Assembly (NCBI GenBank): GCA_029339505.1
Contig: JAQISU010000179.1
Location: 14,880,001 to 14,944,000, forward strand
Direction of reading: 5' to 3'
Length of the DNA stretch: 64,000 nucleotides
From: Unio delphinus
Taxonomy: Eukaryota; Mollusca; Bivalvia; Unionida; Unionidae
The first letter of the stretch is position 1. Each line of letters starts with the position of its first letter. The position numbers and the translations under genes are program-made. This document shows, one piece after another, positions 36,774-49,047 of the stretch. The notes under the pieces are model-generated. The model was not told the DNA's origin and searched no databases. It saw only the letters and a list, made by a program, of their open reading frames with translations.

Positions 36774-37724
36774 CTTTATGAAGAGAATAACAAGAAAGAC
36801 AATTCCCTCAAAGAGACGTTTGCATTTTACTGGCTAAAATGTTGTTTAAAGAAATCACATGAAGTTCTTATCTTCCCTTCTTTTATTAATTGCTCCATGC
36901 TAAAATCATGTGATATTTTAGAAACTCTATGGCACAATATGATCATATACTTAGTTTGGTCTGCTCCAATAAAGACCCAATTTTAAGCCTCGAGTCCTCC
37001 TATGGGACTGATGCTCTGATCGCAAAGAAGAATTCTCAGGATTCTGAGGTAAGTCCATTTCTTTGCTTTAAGAGCAAAATATTCATACTAAATTAGGTAT
37101 CAAAACTATATTGTTTTGTTTGAACTAACATATGCACAAGAAACCTTAAAATACAGTACAAATTTCTCTATCATTTTCTCTCACCTTGAATCTGATATAT
37201 TATAGATAGTATACCACTGACCTTTTCTCAGAAAATGTCCAAACTAACCATAATAAGTTTGGTTAAATCTATAAGTAACCTATTCTTTCTTCAGATATAT
37301 TCACAAACTCAAAAATGATAAAAACTCCATTCATACTCAACTTCATTATCATGCTTATAAACCAGTAAAGCTGAAATGCCAACTTTAACTGTTTAGAACT
37401 TTAACCTTAAAGTTAATGCCAAAGAGATATCAATCATGTGCTCATTGGAATGCAACAAATTACAAAGTCATGGCAAAATCCACTTGTACAGGCACACACA
37501 TTAACCCCTGCCACCTTGATAACTCGTTGTACTTTACCTCCCTCATTTCCCGAGTGCCTCGATAATGGGGCTGAGTTTGCAAAGCTTGTATCCCTAGTGC
37601 CGAGTTTGAGTGGCAATATTTTTCTATGCCTGTATCCTGAACGACGAGTTAAATTGGTGTAAACCATTGGTTGATTTGAAGCCATTTCCTAATTATGCAG
37701 GCAGTTTAACCAATAAAATGTTAG

Positions 37725-37726
<2 letters not shown>
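36774..37726. other. intronic sequence; possible old repeat at 37,490-37,690
   Basis: The minus strand at 37,490-37,660 is open and GC-richer than its surroundings, but I cannot assign it. Otherwise no gene is seen. Confidence 0.4.

Positions 37727-37786
<60 letters not shown>
37727..37786. repeat. (TA)n microsatellite
   Basis: About 30 uninterrupted TA dinucleotides. Confidence 0.95.
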
Positions 37787-37789
<3 letters not shown>

Positions 37790-38077
37790 TACATTGCTGT
37801 AGAAAGGGGAAAAAATTGACTTCGATAGCGGCAAAATTAGTGGAAATATTTAGATTAGTAAAAGAAGCAAATTACGAGAATCAGCTGCTGGAAGTAAACG
37901 TATACTTGACAGACTGAAGAAGTATTCACATGAGGTTTAGTTTGCAATAAAGATGACAAGTGGAATTTGTATGTACATCAAATGGAGTGAATTTCACGCG
38001 TTGATAAGTGTTAATTATTCAGTGTGAATTCATCATGGCAAGAGAAACAAATTGGTATGAAGATCATTTTATCTTTA

Positions 38078-38200
38078 GTTTTGCCCATCACCCCTGCCAG
38101 GGTATAGGCCGCCCACAAAAGATCGCCAGAGGCTTCTGTCCTGTGCCATCCCCTCAAGCCGACTCCAGGTGTAACCCATCTTAGTGATGTCTGCTCCATT
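38078..38200 (-). pseudogene. non-LTR retrotransposon ORF2 3'-terminal remnant
   Basis: Minus-strand reading gives TKMGYTWSRLEGMAQDR and 'LWRSFVGGLYPGRGDG', the very C-terminal motif of RTE/CR1-type ORF2 proteins ('maQDR--WRs-v-gL'). Only the 3' tip survives, the usual result of 5'-truncated retrotransposition. Confidence 0.7.
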
Positions 38201-38909
38201 TTATCTTTATGTGGCAGTTTATTTCTGCATGTAGTTCGAAATTTGTATACCATTTTTGTATGTAATTTTATTGAGAACTGCTGTGCCAAATTGTAGCTTA
38301 ATTAAAGGAATGTAAATATAAATAATAACATTTATTACTCGTACCTCTTGAAAAAAATTTGCAAGCCAAGTATTCTCAGCAAGTCTTAGGGATACAGGCA
38401 CTGGTAAGGCTACCACTGCTCTAGGCGATCTCTGCAAGTATGCTGTCGGGGACTGCCTAGCTGTTTGGCTCAGGGGTTAATGTGTTAAAAGCTCAATGCG
38501 GTAAAAAATAATTCAATCTGAATTTAAAAAATGCTGCTGGCCAGATCTGTGCCATTATATTCAAAACCAATTAAATATTGCAAGAAGTGTTTCAGTAAAA
38601 TCCCTTGTGAAAATCCAATATCAATATAACCTGTCTGGAAGGAGTAGCAATGAAAAGATTATTTTCATACTGGCTATAGTGAAAGTCATATTGGAACAAT
38701 TTCATTAAAACTAACTAGAGAGCACAGCCTTAAGTGAAATACCCATGTTCATAAAATCATCTGTTCAGATGTAGTAGTAACAAGATTTTCAACATAGCCA
38801 CCATGGTACCTATATTGGATGTTAGATGACATGTCCTACAGGAAAAACTTCATTTACACCCAGACAGAGGCCATAAGACGTCTTTATGTGAAGAAACATT
38901 TAAAATATA

Positions 38910-39760
38910 TACCGTATTTACCGTATGTTTTCGGACCTGGTATGTTTTCGGACATCATTTTTTTAAAAGGAAATATAATAATTAAATGCCTTGTAAGTTT
39001 TCGGACGTTGCTATACAATAATTGTTTTACAATTTATGTTTTCGGACACAACCAATAAAGATCGGCTGCGTCGTTTTAATGTAAAATTCAGTGTGTTTGT
39101 CGTTTGTTTAACTGATACAAAGTTTGCTTCATTTGGTCACTTAAATCAGATGATTGTAATGCATTCGTAGCATCCCTTATGTATTCTGTCCAGCTGCAGA
39201 GGAGGTAGCTCTTGACAGATTTATTGATGCTCACATCAAGAGGTTGAAACTAGGATGTGAAGCCTACTGGTATAAACGCCGGCACAACATTTCCGCACTG
39301 CAACTGTTTCATTATGTCATCACTCAGTGATGTGAGCCCAGAACGAGTCCATAACTAATAGTGGTCGCTATCTTCTGGTGAATGGCAAATAAAATTCTTC
39401 AATCCAGTATTAGCGTTTTGTCTAACCATGTATTCTATTGAACTGCGATAATTATCCCTTGTGGTGCCTTTATATATAGATTTCACTTTCCCGTGAAAAT
39501 AATTATATGGGGTAATGCGTCGCCAGAACCTGCAACGGCTAAAACGACAGTACTATGTCTCTTCTACGCTCTCGTTGTACGAATCAAAATGTCTTTTGTT
39601 CCTTCTTTGTCCACCGTTTTCCTTGGCACAAGATTAAAGTATATTGGTGTTTCGTCTATGTCAAAAATAAATTTCATCATCAAACAGTGCCTACTCGCTT
39701 ATTGCAAAACGTATAACAAATGTATCCATCAAAATTCTTACAGTACTAACAATAGTATGT
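38910..39760 (-). pseudogene. Tigger/pogo transposase remnant with terminal-type sequences
   Basis: The plus strand at 38,916-39,060 has repeated 'tatgttttcggac' motifs like a Tigger subterminal region. On the minus strand from about 39,690 to 39,170, frame-broken pieces read DETPIYFNLVPRKTVDKEGT, 'STVVLAVAGSGDALPHIIIF', 'VMDSFWAHI' and 'FQPLDVSINKSVKSYL'. They contain the first Asp (DET), the second Asp (MDSF) and the 'QPLDV' block with the third acidic residue of the DDD triad. Stops and frameshifts make it inactive. Confidence 0.75.
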
Positions 39761-40618
39761 TTCGCAATGACAGCTATCCAGTATATAAAGTTTTGATAGT
39801 GGTTGGTATTTTATTTAAACTTTTTATTTTAATAGCTTGATTCTGCTATTTAAAAAAAATATGATTTGTTATCAGTGCATTGTTACATACGAAACCACTT
39901 TTTTTCTTTTTTTTTTTTTGGGGGGGGGGGCACCAGACAGATGCCCCACCCCACTCCCGATATGTTGTTTGTTGTTTATTATTCTGCATTTAACTCCCCA
40001 TTTAATTTTTCCCCATCGGGGTTATATATTTGATAAGGGGTATTTTTTTTATTATCCTAGTGTATCTTATGTAGATCCATACTAGGTGAAGTTGATCTAC
40101 CCACAACTAGTATTCTACATTTGTTTGATATTGTTTGACCATGGCTAGTGGTCCCCTGATATCCTTGTGTTTGCTATTTGTGTTGGTGCTATTTGTGTGT
40201 TGCTATATATAAGTCTAAACTTTGTGTTTTTGTAAGGATTAGCCATTTTCTGTTCAAATTTTGACATAGTTGTCTTGATTTCTCTTTCCTCCATGGGATG
40301 ACACATCCTCCACTTTTTAAAATTTATTTTAAATTGATTTAAATTTTGGATTTTGTATAAATTAAAGTGTTTTAGTATAAAGTTTAGTGTGCTTCAATTT
40401 ATATTTAATACTATTTAGTCCTTTCAGGGGTCACATGGGATGCCAGATGTTTAGGCATGGCGCTTTACTGAGTAGCACTGCTCTCTACTGCTGCAAAGGG
40501 TGTATGAGGTGTTAAATACCCACCGGCCACATCAACCACAGAGATCTCGGACTGCTGAAAGTGTCTGAGTTGGTGATAGGAAGGGCATCCAGCCGTAAAA
40601 ACCCTGCTCCAGAAATAC

Positions 40619-41731
40619 ATGACAGTCGGCAATAAGTTGAACAGCAGCGGGACCGAAGGCATTAGTGTCATCGGTGTCGTTAATGATAGGGCCAGACGTG
40701 GGCTGGCCAGATCTTCATCTAGCGAAATCCCACAACAGAGGATTAGATTTGCCACTCTCAATGTTGGTACCATGAGAGGAAGGGCAGAAGAAGTAGTTGA
40801 GACAATGTCTCGCAGGAATATTGACCTGTGTTGCCTACAAGATACAAGGTGGAGAGGAGGTTCAGCTCGTATGATCCAAGGTAATGACTCACAATACAAG
40901 TTCTTTTGGTCTGGTAATAAGCAAGGCACAGCAGATGTTGGAATTCTCCTAGCAGAGAAATGGATTGACAAAGTATTTGAAGTGCAACGCATATCAGACA
41001 GAATCATCCTAATCAAACTGATAGCAGGTAGCACTGTCCTCACAGTCTTATCTATCTATGCTCCACAAATCGGCCTCAGTGATGCAGAAAAGGACACGTT
41101 CTATGAACAACTGAGGGAGGCGGTCTCCAAAGTGCCAGGAAAAGAATTCCTCATTCCCTGTGGTGACTGGAATGGACATATAGGCAAGGCTGCTGCTGGC
41201 TATGAAGAGGTACATGGTGGATATGGTTTTGGAGTCCAAAATACAGAAGGTGAGATGATCCTGGAGTTTGCGATGGCCAACAGCTTAGTGGTCGGCAACT
41301 CCTGGTTCTTGAAGAAAGACAACCACTTAATCACATATGATTCTGGAGGGGCTAAAACACAAGTGGACTACATCCTACTGAAAAGGAGAGATCTTAAGCG
41401 AGTAAAGAATATCAAGGTCATCCCAGGAGAGGAATGTGCAACACAGCACAGGCTTCTAGTATGTGATTTCCTGGTAATGATATGCCCTGAAGCACGCCGC
41501 AAGTTCCAACCCAAAGTCAGAACCTGGAAGCTGAAGGACCAGGAAGTGCAGAAGAAATTTCAAAAGGCCTTTGTTGAAATCATAAGGGACTATCAAGCAG
41601 CTGGTGTAGAGGAATGCTGGCGCCAGTTCAAAGAGGGTCTGCTGAGTAGTGCTAACAGTGTTTGTGGCCATACAAAGAAGCACGTATGGAGGAAAGAGAC
41701 TTGGTGGTGGGATGAAGAAGTCAACAATTGA
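40619..41731 (+). pseudogene. non-LTR (RTE/CFDP2-like) endonuclease domain, RT missing
   Basis: An open frame of about 370 codons with an APE-type endonuclease: 'RFATLNVGTMRG' (Asn), 'DLCCLQDTRW' (metal-site position, Asp here where Glu is usual), YAPQIGLSD, 'IPCGDWNGHIG' (Asp-x-Asn), 'QVDYILLK' and 'ATQHRLLVCD' (His). Residues after about 300 enter the linker that normally precedes reverse transcriptase, but a TGA and then SINE-like sequence follow, so the polymerase is lost. The long intact frame argues for a recent event or co-option of the domain. Confidence 0.8.
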
Positions 41732-41834
41732 GAAGAGAACCAAAAGAATGTGGACTGAGACCAACAGAAGGAGGCTTTCATAACATCATCCAAGAAAGAA
41801 TGTGTGTGCTCGTGATTGCTTTTGTTTATTATGT

Positions 41835-42210
41835 AGCTTTGAAACAATTTGTTAGTTATATCACTACGATGTCGGCAGTGTGGCAGCTGCACTTTATAGT
41901 GATGTCTAGCACTGGGGCATCATACCGCAGACATGTAGCATCATGTCCCACCCAGTCACATTATTCTGACACCAGGCAGAAGATTGTCCTAACACTAACC
42001 TCTTAATGCAGAGTGCCATGCAAGGTAGCTGTTAGTACCCATTTTATAAGTTTCTGGTATGACTCGGCCGGGATTCGAACCACTAGACCACTGGAATGGT
42101 AGGAATAAATGATTAAGAAAGATCACAAAAGCAGTAATATTCCTAATCTCTTGGGCTTTGATTCTCCTAATCCTGTTCCCTATACCAATCATCAAAACCC
42201 AGTGCCTAGT
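41835..42210 (-). repeat. SINE-like interspersed repeat with tRNA-like head
   Basis: Second full-length copy of the family at 20,440-20,820, same orientation, with B-box-like GGTTCGAATCCC on the minus strand near 42,070. It directly follows the truncated non-LTR endonuclease. Confidence 0.75.
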
Positions 42211-42645
42211 CTAATGACCAGTGCCCAATCCCAGTGTACAGTGATCAGCACATAGTTTCTTGATGCATTTCCTGGTGACAATTGCTTGGTGACTGATGAA
42301 CAGTAGGATTTGCTTCTCTTGCAATAGAAAAGCAGGATTTGCTACTTGGAGATCAGATCAGCACTATTTTAACTTAGGATCAACTATGCATCATATATAG
42401 TTAATCCTAAGGCTAAAACCCCAATGTCTGGCAGCGATACTGGACATTGGACAGGGGTGGGGAGGTGGGGCCATTCTCACTTTGGACTAATTAGACCTAA
42501 ATGTGTATGGCAAGTTTTAAGACAGTTTTTTCCCTCATTATTGGTGACTATCAGATTTACTTATTATACGAAGTTCTTGAATGAGACTGGATTGGCACTA
42601 GTTTCAAAATTAAGACCAATTATATATCATAATCTCCATGTCAAA

Positions 42646-42800
42646 AGAAGTGGTGATAACCTGACATCATTATAAGTTTTGCGTAAAAGCCTCATTATAC
42701 CATGTCTATCCATTCATGAGAAGCAGTGATAGCCTGACATCATTAAAAGTCTTGCGTAAAAGTCTCATTCTACTATGTCTATCCATTCATGAGAAGTAGT
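42646..42800. repeat. two-copy ~79-bp tandem duplication
   Basis: 'gtgataacctgacatcatta' ... 'gcgtaaaagcctcatta' ... 'ctatccattcatgagaag' occurs twice back to back with a few substitutions. Confidence 0.85.
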
Positions 42801-43159
42801 GATAACAAGAGGTTAAAAAATGGCCACCATGGTGGTCATACTAGATATCCATCGTCATTTAGGAGCATTGCTTCCAGATACAAGAATATTGTCTGTGTAA
42901 ATTTACATATCAACTCTCCACATAGCTTGGGACAGGTAGCAATAATAAGTCTTATGCTTACAGACAGATGTACAGGGTATAACATAAGATCTTCTGGTTT
43001 AAGTTCATTAAATCTAAATGTAAAACCAGGCATCCAAGTGACCCAAATTCAAATCCCAGCAGAATAATCAGTACATAAGGCAATAGTTTAAGGAACATGT
43101 GACTGCCATGTAACAAAACCAGTAATTGTTTAAGGACTCATCAAGAAAATATTGTTAGC

Positions 43160-43510
43160 ACTCGCTTCCACATTCTATTGGTACTGATTTCCAAACTTTA
43201 GCATTGGCACTCATTTCCACATTTTATCCTTGACGCTCAATTCCACACTTTACGCTTGGCACTCTTTTCCACAGTTTACGCTTGGCACTCTTTTCCACAC
43301 TTTATACTTGGCACTCATTTCCACAGTTTATCCTTGACACTCAATTCCACACTTTACGTTTGGCACTCTTTTCCACACTTTACGCTTGGCACTCTTTTCC
43401 ACAGTTTACATTTGGCACTCTTTTCCACACTTTACGCTTGGCACTCTTTTCCACACTTTACGCTTGGTACTCTTTCCCACACTTTATGCTTGGCACTCTT
43501 TTCCAGTTTG
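43160..43510. repeat. 26-bp minisatellite, about 13 copies
   Basis: Tandem 'ttggcactcttttccacact' plus 'ttacgc', more diverged at the left end. Open frames with His/Ser/Phe repeats across it are artefacts. Confidence 0.92.
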
Positions 43511-43886
43511 CTAGAAATCTATGTAATAACTGAGTACTCTGGCTGCAACTGCCTAAGAGAAGTTTTAATTGGAGAGAGTCATGGTTTTGTCACAGCATTT
43601 ATCCTAATAGCATCATAATAGTTATAACAAACTTGTGCTAATATATGAATCTATAATGACAATATATTCCATAAGCTTTTCTGGTCCTTGAGCAGTAGAA
43701 ATAAAATTAAAGCTAAGGCAAACAAGTAAACTAACTCATGTTATAATAACTAATTACCAGTTTTGGCAACCATCAGAACAACAACACCAAAGCAAATATT
43801 GATGATGAGAATAATTCGTAAAGGTTACATACTCTTAGAACTAAGTAAATTTAAAAATCCAGGGTCTGATTATCAGAACCACTTAC

Positions 43887-43961
43887 CATGTCTAATGCTC
43901 TACATTCCCACAAAGTGATCAGGGCATAAGCTGTCAGAGAGAGGCGACCTATATCTGTACC
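43887..43961 (-). CDS. A2M/CD109-like gene exon (thioester domain)
   Basis: A 75-bp, phase 0-0 minus-strand exon with 'ttttag' acceptor and GTAAGT donor. It encodes GRLSLTAYALITLWECRALD, the 'vsLTAyvliAl-e' helix of the thioester domain, and joins in phase to the 36.6-kb exon. It is the most 5' exon I can identify. The exon bearing the thioester motif must lie upstream, most likely beyond position 64,000. Confidence 0.85.
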
Positions 43962-44834
43962 CTAAAAATGGAACAAGACAAGGAATAAAACACACAAAAT
44001 ATAATTATCAGCAAAGAATGGCATTTCATTATAATAAAGGTGATATATATTCATGTTACCTTAATAAGAAATGTGAACACCACAATAGATAAAAGATCAT
44101 TTTGGTGCCATTTTGCATAAAACAGGCCATAACTCTGTCAAATATTATGTGATAATGCTAATGATCTGATTTGCTTGTGATCTTATATAGTGAGGGTTTG
44201 GTATCAAATCTGGGGGCAAATCAATTCAAAATATGGAGAATATTAACAAAGAAATGTTACGACCTATCCATCTGCTTACCTGCTCTATACTTGTCTTTAT
44301 TCAATTTAACTAAGTTACAACCTTGTTAAATGCTACTCCACTTGAAAAGCCATAAAAGCAAATTGTGACGAGTATATCACAAGCAGGTGGTAATTTAGGA
44401 TGTTTACAAGAATTAGTATATCCTAAATTGACTTATTTATTTTCCTTGGCAAATGTCATGGACTTCTAAATACTGTATATATAAGCCAAAATGTTTAGAA
44501 AAGAAATAAAGACCTGGAAGAAGGGAGATGGTTTATCCAGGGATTAAGGTCTAAACTTGAAGGTTTTAACATATTTTTGTTCTTCACTACCGTAATGGCT
44601 CAAAATTTTGGGACATGAAAAGAAAAATCGGTGTCCAATGGCTTATATGCATGTAAGAAAATATATTTTTGGTGTCACAACACTTACAAAACTGTATTAA
44701 CACACTATGATTGCTCTTTTAAATTATTTTTTGCATGTTCGTATTTTCTGATTTCTCCAACACAAACTTAAATAAAGATAAAATATGATTTTATTATTCA
44801 CAGGCAGGATCAAGTTTACCTAAGAGACCAGGTG
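43962..44834. other. intronic sequence without recognised gene
   Basis: No coding sequence or repeat identified. Confidence 0.5.
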
Positions 44835-45298
44835 TATTGTATCTTCTGGCCTATAAGGCGATACCTTTTTACTTGAAAGTCAGGTCTTTGTCTTATACTC
44901 CGAATCGATTTATATATGGATTGTGTCATTGAAAATTTATATAAGGAACGTTCGTAACTACAGGTAATAAAATTAACTACAACATGGATGTGCTTTCAAT
45001 TATAATAAAACAAGCATGGACTGTTTATTCAGCTGTGTCAGTTGATAACAGAATATAGCAGCGATTTGTTCAGAAGTAAAATCACAAGCATGTTAGCATC
45101 GGTAATGCAATTTCACGCTGGCAATATGGAATATCATACAACGATACCATTACAAGTGTAAAATACGAAGCCAAGATACTGACCTGGCCTCATCTTATAT
45201 TCCGAATCGACTTATATATGGACGAAGGATGGGAAAATTACAAAATTGGTGAATTTGACTTATATTCAGAATCGACTTTTAGGCCGGAAAATACAGTA
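44835..45298. mobile_element. TA-flanked pogo-type MITE, 464 bp
   Basis: The left end TATTGTATCTTCTGGCCTAT and the right end (reading inward TACTGTATTTTCCGGCCTAA) are inverted copies, with repeated 'ccgaatcga-ttatatatgga' inside. Related in style to the 14.35-kb element but a distinct family. No reading frame. Confidence 0.8.
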
Positions 45299-47190
45299 CT
45301 ATAATGTACAGTACTTAGTGCAGATAATGCTTAAAGTCACTTTAATCCTTGTTTATTCCTAAAAATTTCAGATGCAGAGTTTGCCTTATTCATTGTTTTA
45401 ACCAAATCACATTCTTCTGGATAACATTTCAGCTATTCGTTAATAGCTGTTTCATTTATGTTGATCCATGTGCTTAAAAGTAACTCTTTTTTTCAATAAG
45501 TGATCCTTCTAATTGAGGTCATCTTTAAGAAAAGGTACACACATTTAATCGTGCAAGGCACAACTGTTACATGTTCATGAAAGAATGGTAATAATAAAGG
45601 CTAAAATTCTGAATATGGATTGACTAATATTTTTATTAATTTTGGTTTTGTATTTTGGTTAAACAAAATCACAATTTTCCACAAACTGGAAAGCTGGATG
45701 TTTTGGAATCTCCTTTTCTAATAATTCACTGTTTTGTCTTTTGTTTCTAACAGCTATACAGGCAAGGTAATCATTAAAACCTTAAATCTGGCTTGGATTA
45801 AGAGGGAATTTTGAACAGCAAACCAGTACTGTGATGTGCAGAAGGCTTTTACACCATACGTTTAGCACAATTAGCATAGTTTTGTAAAACGGGGTGTGAG
45901 GTCATTTACATCAAAGCAAACAAAAACTCAGTTTTGATGGTACATGTACTAGCATAATTTTAGAAGCATTATTTCTGAAACTTCATTATTAAATAGTAAA
46001 AAAATATCATTAAAGCTTAGTGCAGGTGCAGTGGTGCCCATTATTCGAAATCAAGATATGTACTTTATTCAGTACATGTTCAAACATACAATGTACATTC
46101 TTTGGCACCTTTATGTAAATACGCTTACAAGACTAAATGCAAACACTGAACCAAACCCTATTGTTAATCATTGTTGTCATACTAGATTCAAATTTTAATG
46201 AGTTAGATATGTACAATTTCAAGGTAAGATAAAAACATAATTACTAGCGCATTGATATAAAATGCCTAATGCAATAATGCATAAACAAGGAATAATTAAC
46301 ATGACTCAAAATGTTAAGGACTTTTACAGCAATCTGCGAATGCTCAGTTTTTGTTATTGTCCAATCAAGTTATAAACAAATATGAATTTGGCAGAAACAA
46401 TAAGAAAACAGAAAATTAAATATAATTCTTGACATCAAACAATTTTATGAACTTACCGGTATACCATTTCTATGTAGTATCATACATGCCAACCCCAAGA
46501 GAGGTATATATGAAATTTTTGAAAATATACTGCAATCTTGTGACATCATCTTGGACTTGTGAGTCAGATTATACACAGGTTATGCACTTGTTAGTGTTTA
46601 TACCTATTCTGTTTTGGGGTTGGCTTGTAAGCTAATGAAATAATATGCATGTATATACAGTAATCTACATTTATTAGACTTTCATTCTCAATTAGTTTCT
46701 TTACATAAATAATAGTAAAAGTCACATTTTAATCTTTATAATAACTTGAGAAAATTTGCTTAAAATGTATTAATTATTAATGCATCTTTACATTATGAGC
46801 TCAATAGTGATAAAGTGTCATGGCAATCCATAAAAAGAACTGGGGGGTCCAGCAGCACTTAAACACTCTCATACAGTGCATTACGTTACAAAAGAGGCAA
46901 TAACTCATGGATGTGGCAAAGACTTCTGAACATTTTCAAGATATATTCTTTCTTATTGAAATGGAATTTTTCTAAGTACCTATTGTACTTAAATGGAAAG
47001 GTACAAAAGCATATCTAAAAAAATTGTAACACATTATTACAGCAAAAAGATTCCATTTGGCAACTACCTGAATTGTTTTAAATTTGCTCCACCCAATGTT
47101 AGCTAATTTAATTTATTTATATTACTTTTGCAGGGAAGTACCTAACTGCTAGTAGCCATGTAATTTACCCATAAGTGAAGTTTCCTCTAG
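45299..47190. other. intronic sequence without recognised gene
   Basis: AT-rich, no recognisable domains or RNA genes. Confidence 0.5.
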
Positions 47191-47194
47191 GGGT

Positions 47195-48769
47195 GAAATG
47201 ATTCATCGATACATCGATGCATCGATACTTTTGCCATTTCGATACATATATCGATACACAAGGTGAAGAATCGATACAAAACGATATCTACCTTATAATA
47301 GCTACATAAATCTTCAGCAGTTATGATAATTAAATTAGGATCTCATTAGACCAAACTGTCGCGGTAGTTGTTTTGTATACACAGGAAGTATAGTGTGTGA
47401 GATTCAGTTAGTCATCTCCGTTCCCGTACCCGGACCAGTTCTATAAATAAGAGTTTCCTTGTACCAGGAAATTACATTATTTTTTGTTTTTTAAATAATA
47501 ATATAATTTAAAAATATAATCAAAGACATAAATTAATAATAGTTTCTGAAGGAAATTTTTTTTCTTAAAATTATTATAATAATGCAAGTGGCAATTCTTT
47601 TCTCTTTGCGTGGGACTAAACTATCGGTATGGGTGTGGAACCGGTGATAGAACTTATGATTATTCTTAATCACTAAGACGTTTGGGATGCTTTCATGCAA
47701 TGAACTACAAACAGCAGGGTGACCAAGGTGATTCCAACATCCGGTCAAATGGAACAGATGCAAAAGGCCGAAAAATTGAACTCGAATTACCTGTGATTAG
47801 AAGATCATCGGCCTGGAATTATTTTGGATATCCTGTGGAGTATGAGAATGGAGTAAGAAAAGTAGACAAGTCCAGGTGTGTTTGCAACCTGTGTTTTACA
47901 GCTCTTAGGAATACTGGAAACACCACAAATATGTCTACACATAAAAAAAGGCACCACCCAACCATTGCCATTGGAATTCCTTTTAAAGATGACAAGATTT
48001 CAGCTCCCAAGGTCAGTGTTTCTCCTACTCCTAAGCCATCACATCCAACAACCACTGGTCAGCTAAGATTGACTGCAGGTTTTCAGTCTCCATTAATTCC
48101 ATCATCGCAAAGATCACAGACAATCACTAAGCATATAGCGATGTTTATTGCACATGATATGCGCCCTTTCTCAGTGGTTGATTCGCTAGGTTTCAGAAAT
48201 CTGATTCGTACCCTGGAACTTCGCTACAGCATCCCATCAAGAACACACTTCGCAGGGAAAGTTATCCCAGACCTATACCTTCACACCAGAGAAGAAGTCC
48301 AAAGCATCATATCAGAGGCAGAATCAGTGGCCATTACTACAGATGGTTGGACTTCAAGGGCTACAGAGAGTTACATAACAATCACAGCTCACTTGATTCA
48401 TAAGGATTGGTGCATGAAAAGCTTTGTTCTTCAGACCAGACCTTTACACAAGTCTCACACTGGTAAAAATATAGGAGCAGTACTAGTTGATGCCAGTAAG
48501 GAATGTCAACTGGAAAGTCCCCACAAGTTACTCCCCATAGTAACAGATAATGCTGCTAACATGAATGTTGCTATTCAAGAGGCAAAGTTCACACCACATA
48601 TCAAGTGCTAGATAGCAGATAGCAGATCTCAGTTTTTACACTGCAGTTGGGTATCTGTGTGACATAGATTGATATAACAGATCTCAGGTTTAACACTGCA
48701 TAATTATTATGTCTGAATCCCAATAATTTTAAATTTATTTTGTATTTTTGTGTTACATATACTTTTTAG
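47195..48769 (+). mobile_element. BED-type hAT transposon fragment
   Basis: It opens with TAGGGGTGAAATGATTCATC, a hAT-style terminal sequence, followed by alternating 'catcgat' subterminal motifs. It carries a BED zinc-finger/hAT transposase N-terminal half (47,700-48,611). The remainder of the transposase and the right terminal repeat are not seen on either side of the Maverick element, so the copy was already deleted or its end lies outside the window. Confidence 0.7.
47700..48611 (+). pseudogene. ZBED-like hAT transposase, N-terminal half
   Basis: From the first in-frame ATG (47,700), residues about 35-85 form a BED finger: SAWNYFGYP, CNLCFTAL, then TNMSTHKKRHHP with the His pair. About residues 195-290 give 'AESVAITTDGWTSRATESY', the first catalytic Asp strand of hAT transposases, and LLPIVTDNAANMN, the second Asp strand. 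A stop follows at 48,609-48,611 after 303 codons, against 550-700 for complete relatives, so the catalytic Glu and dimerisation domain are missing. Confidence 0.8.
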
Positions 48770-48774
48770 TGTGT
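48770..48774 (+). repeat. target-site duplication TGTGT (left)
   Basis: TGTGT precedes the left terminal repeat and also follows the right one at 63,939-63,943. Polintons usually make 6-bp duplications; only five bases match here, so one may have changed. Confidence 0.6.
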
Positions 48775-49047
48775 AGCAGCAGAGAGGGTGAATCCTACAA
48801 CGTTTTTAGACAAATTTTGATTGAAATCCTAAAACGAGCCGTCCTATAATCTCATTTTAACCAAAAAAAGGGAGAACCCTACAACGTTTTGAAACAAAAT
48901 TCGATTGAAATCCTTCCCTACGAAATCTCATTTTAACTAAAAAAATGAAAACGGAGACTTTTACGATTTTTTAATTAATTTTGGTCGCAACTTGTTGTCA
49001 TTCACCCTCTCTGCTGCTATGGGTTAACAAAAAATAATAAATGATTT
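48775..49047 (+). repeat. left terminal inverted repeat of the Maverick element
   Basis: It begins AGCAGCAGAGAGGGTGAA and matches the right repeat along its length as far as I can read. Within it, the first 18 bases recur in inverse orientation at about 48,999-49,016 (TTCACCCTCTCTGCTGCT), and two related ~85-bp blocks ('cctacaacgttt', 'gattgaaatcct', 'atctcattttaac') follow each other. Its inner end touches the stop codon of the ATPase gene. Confidence 0.95.

Noticed and set aside
43256..43618. His/Ser/Phe repeat proteins over the 26-bp minisatellite
   Set aside because: The frames exist only because the unit lacks stops; units vary by indels at the left end and there is no start context or splice support.
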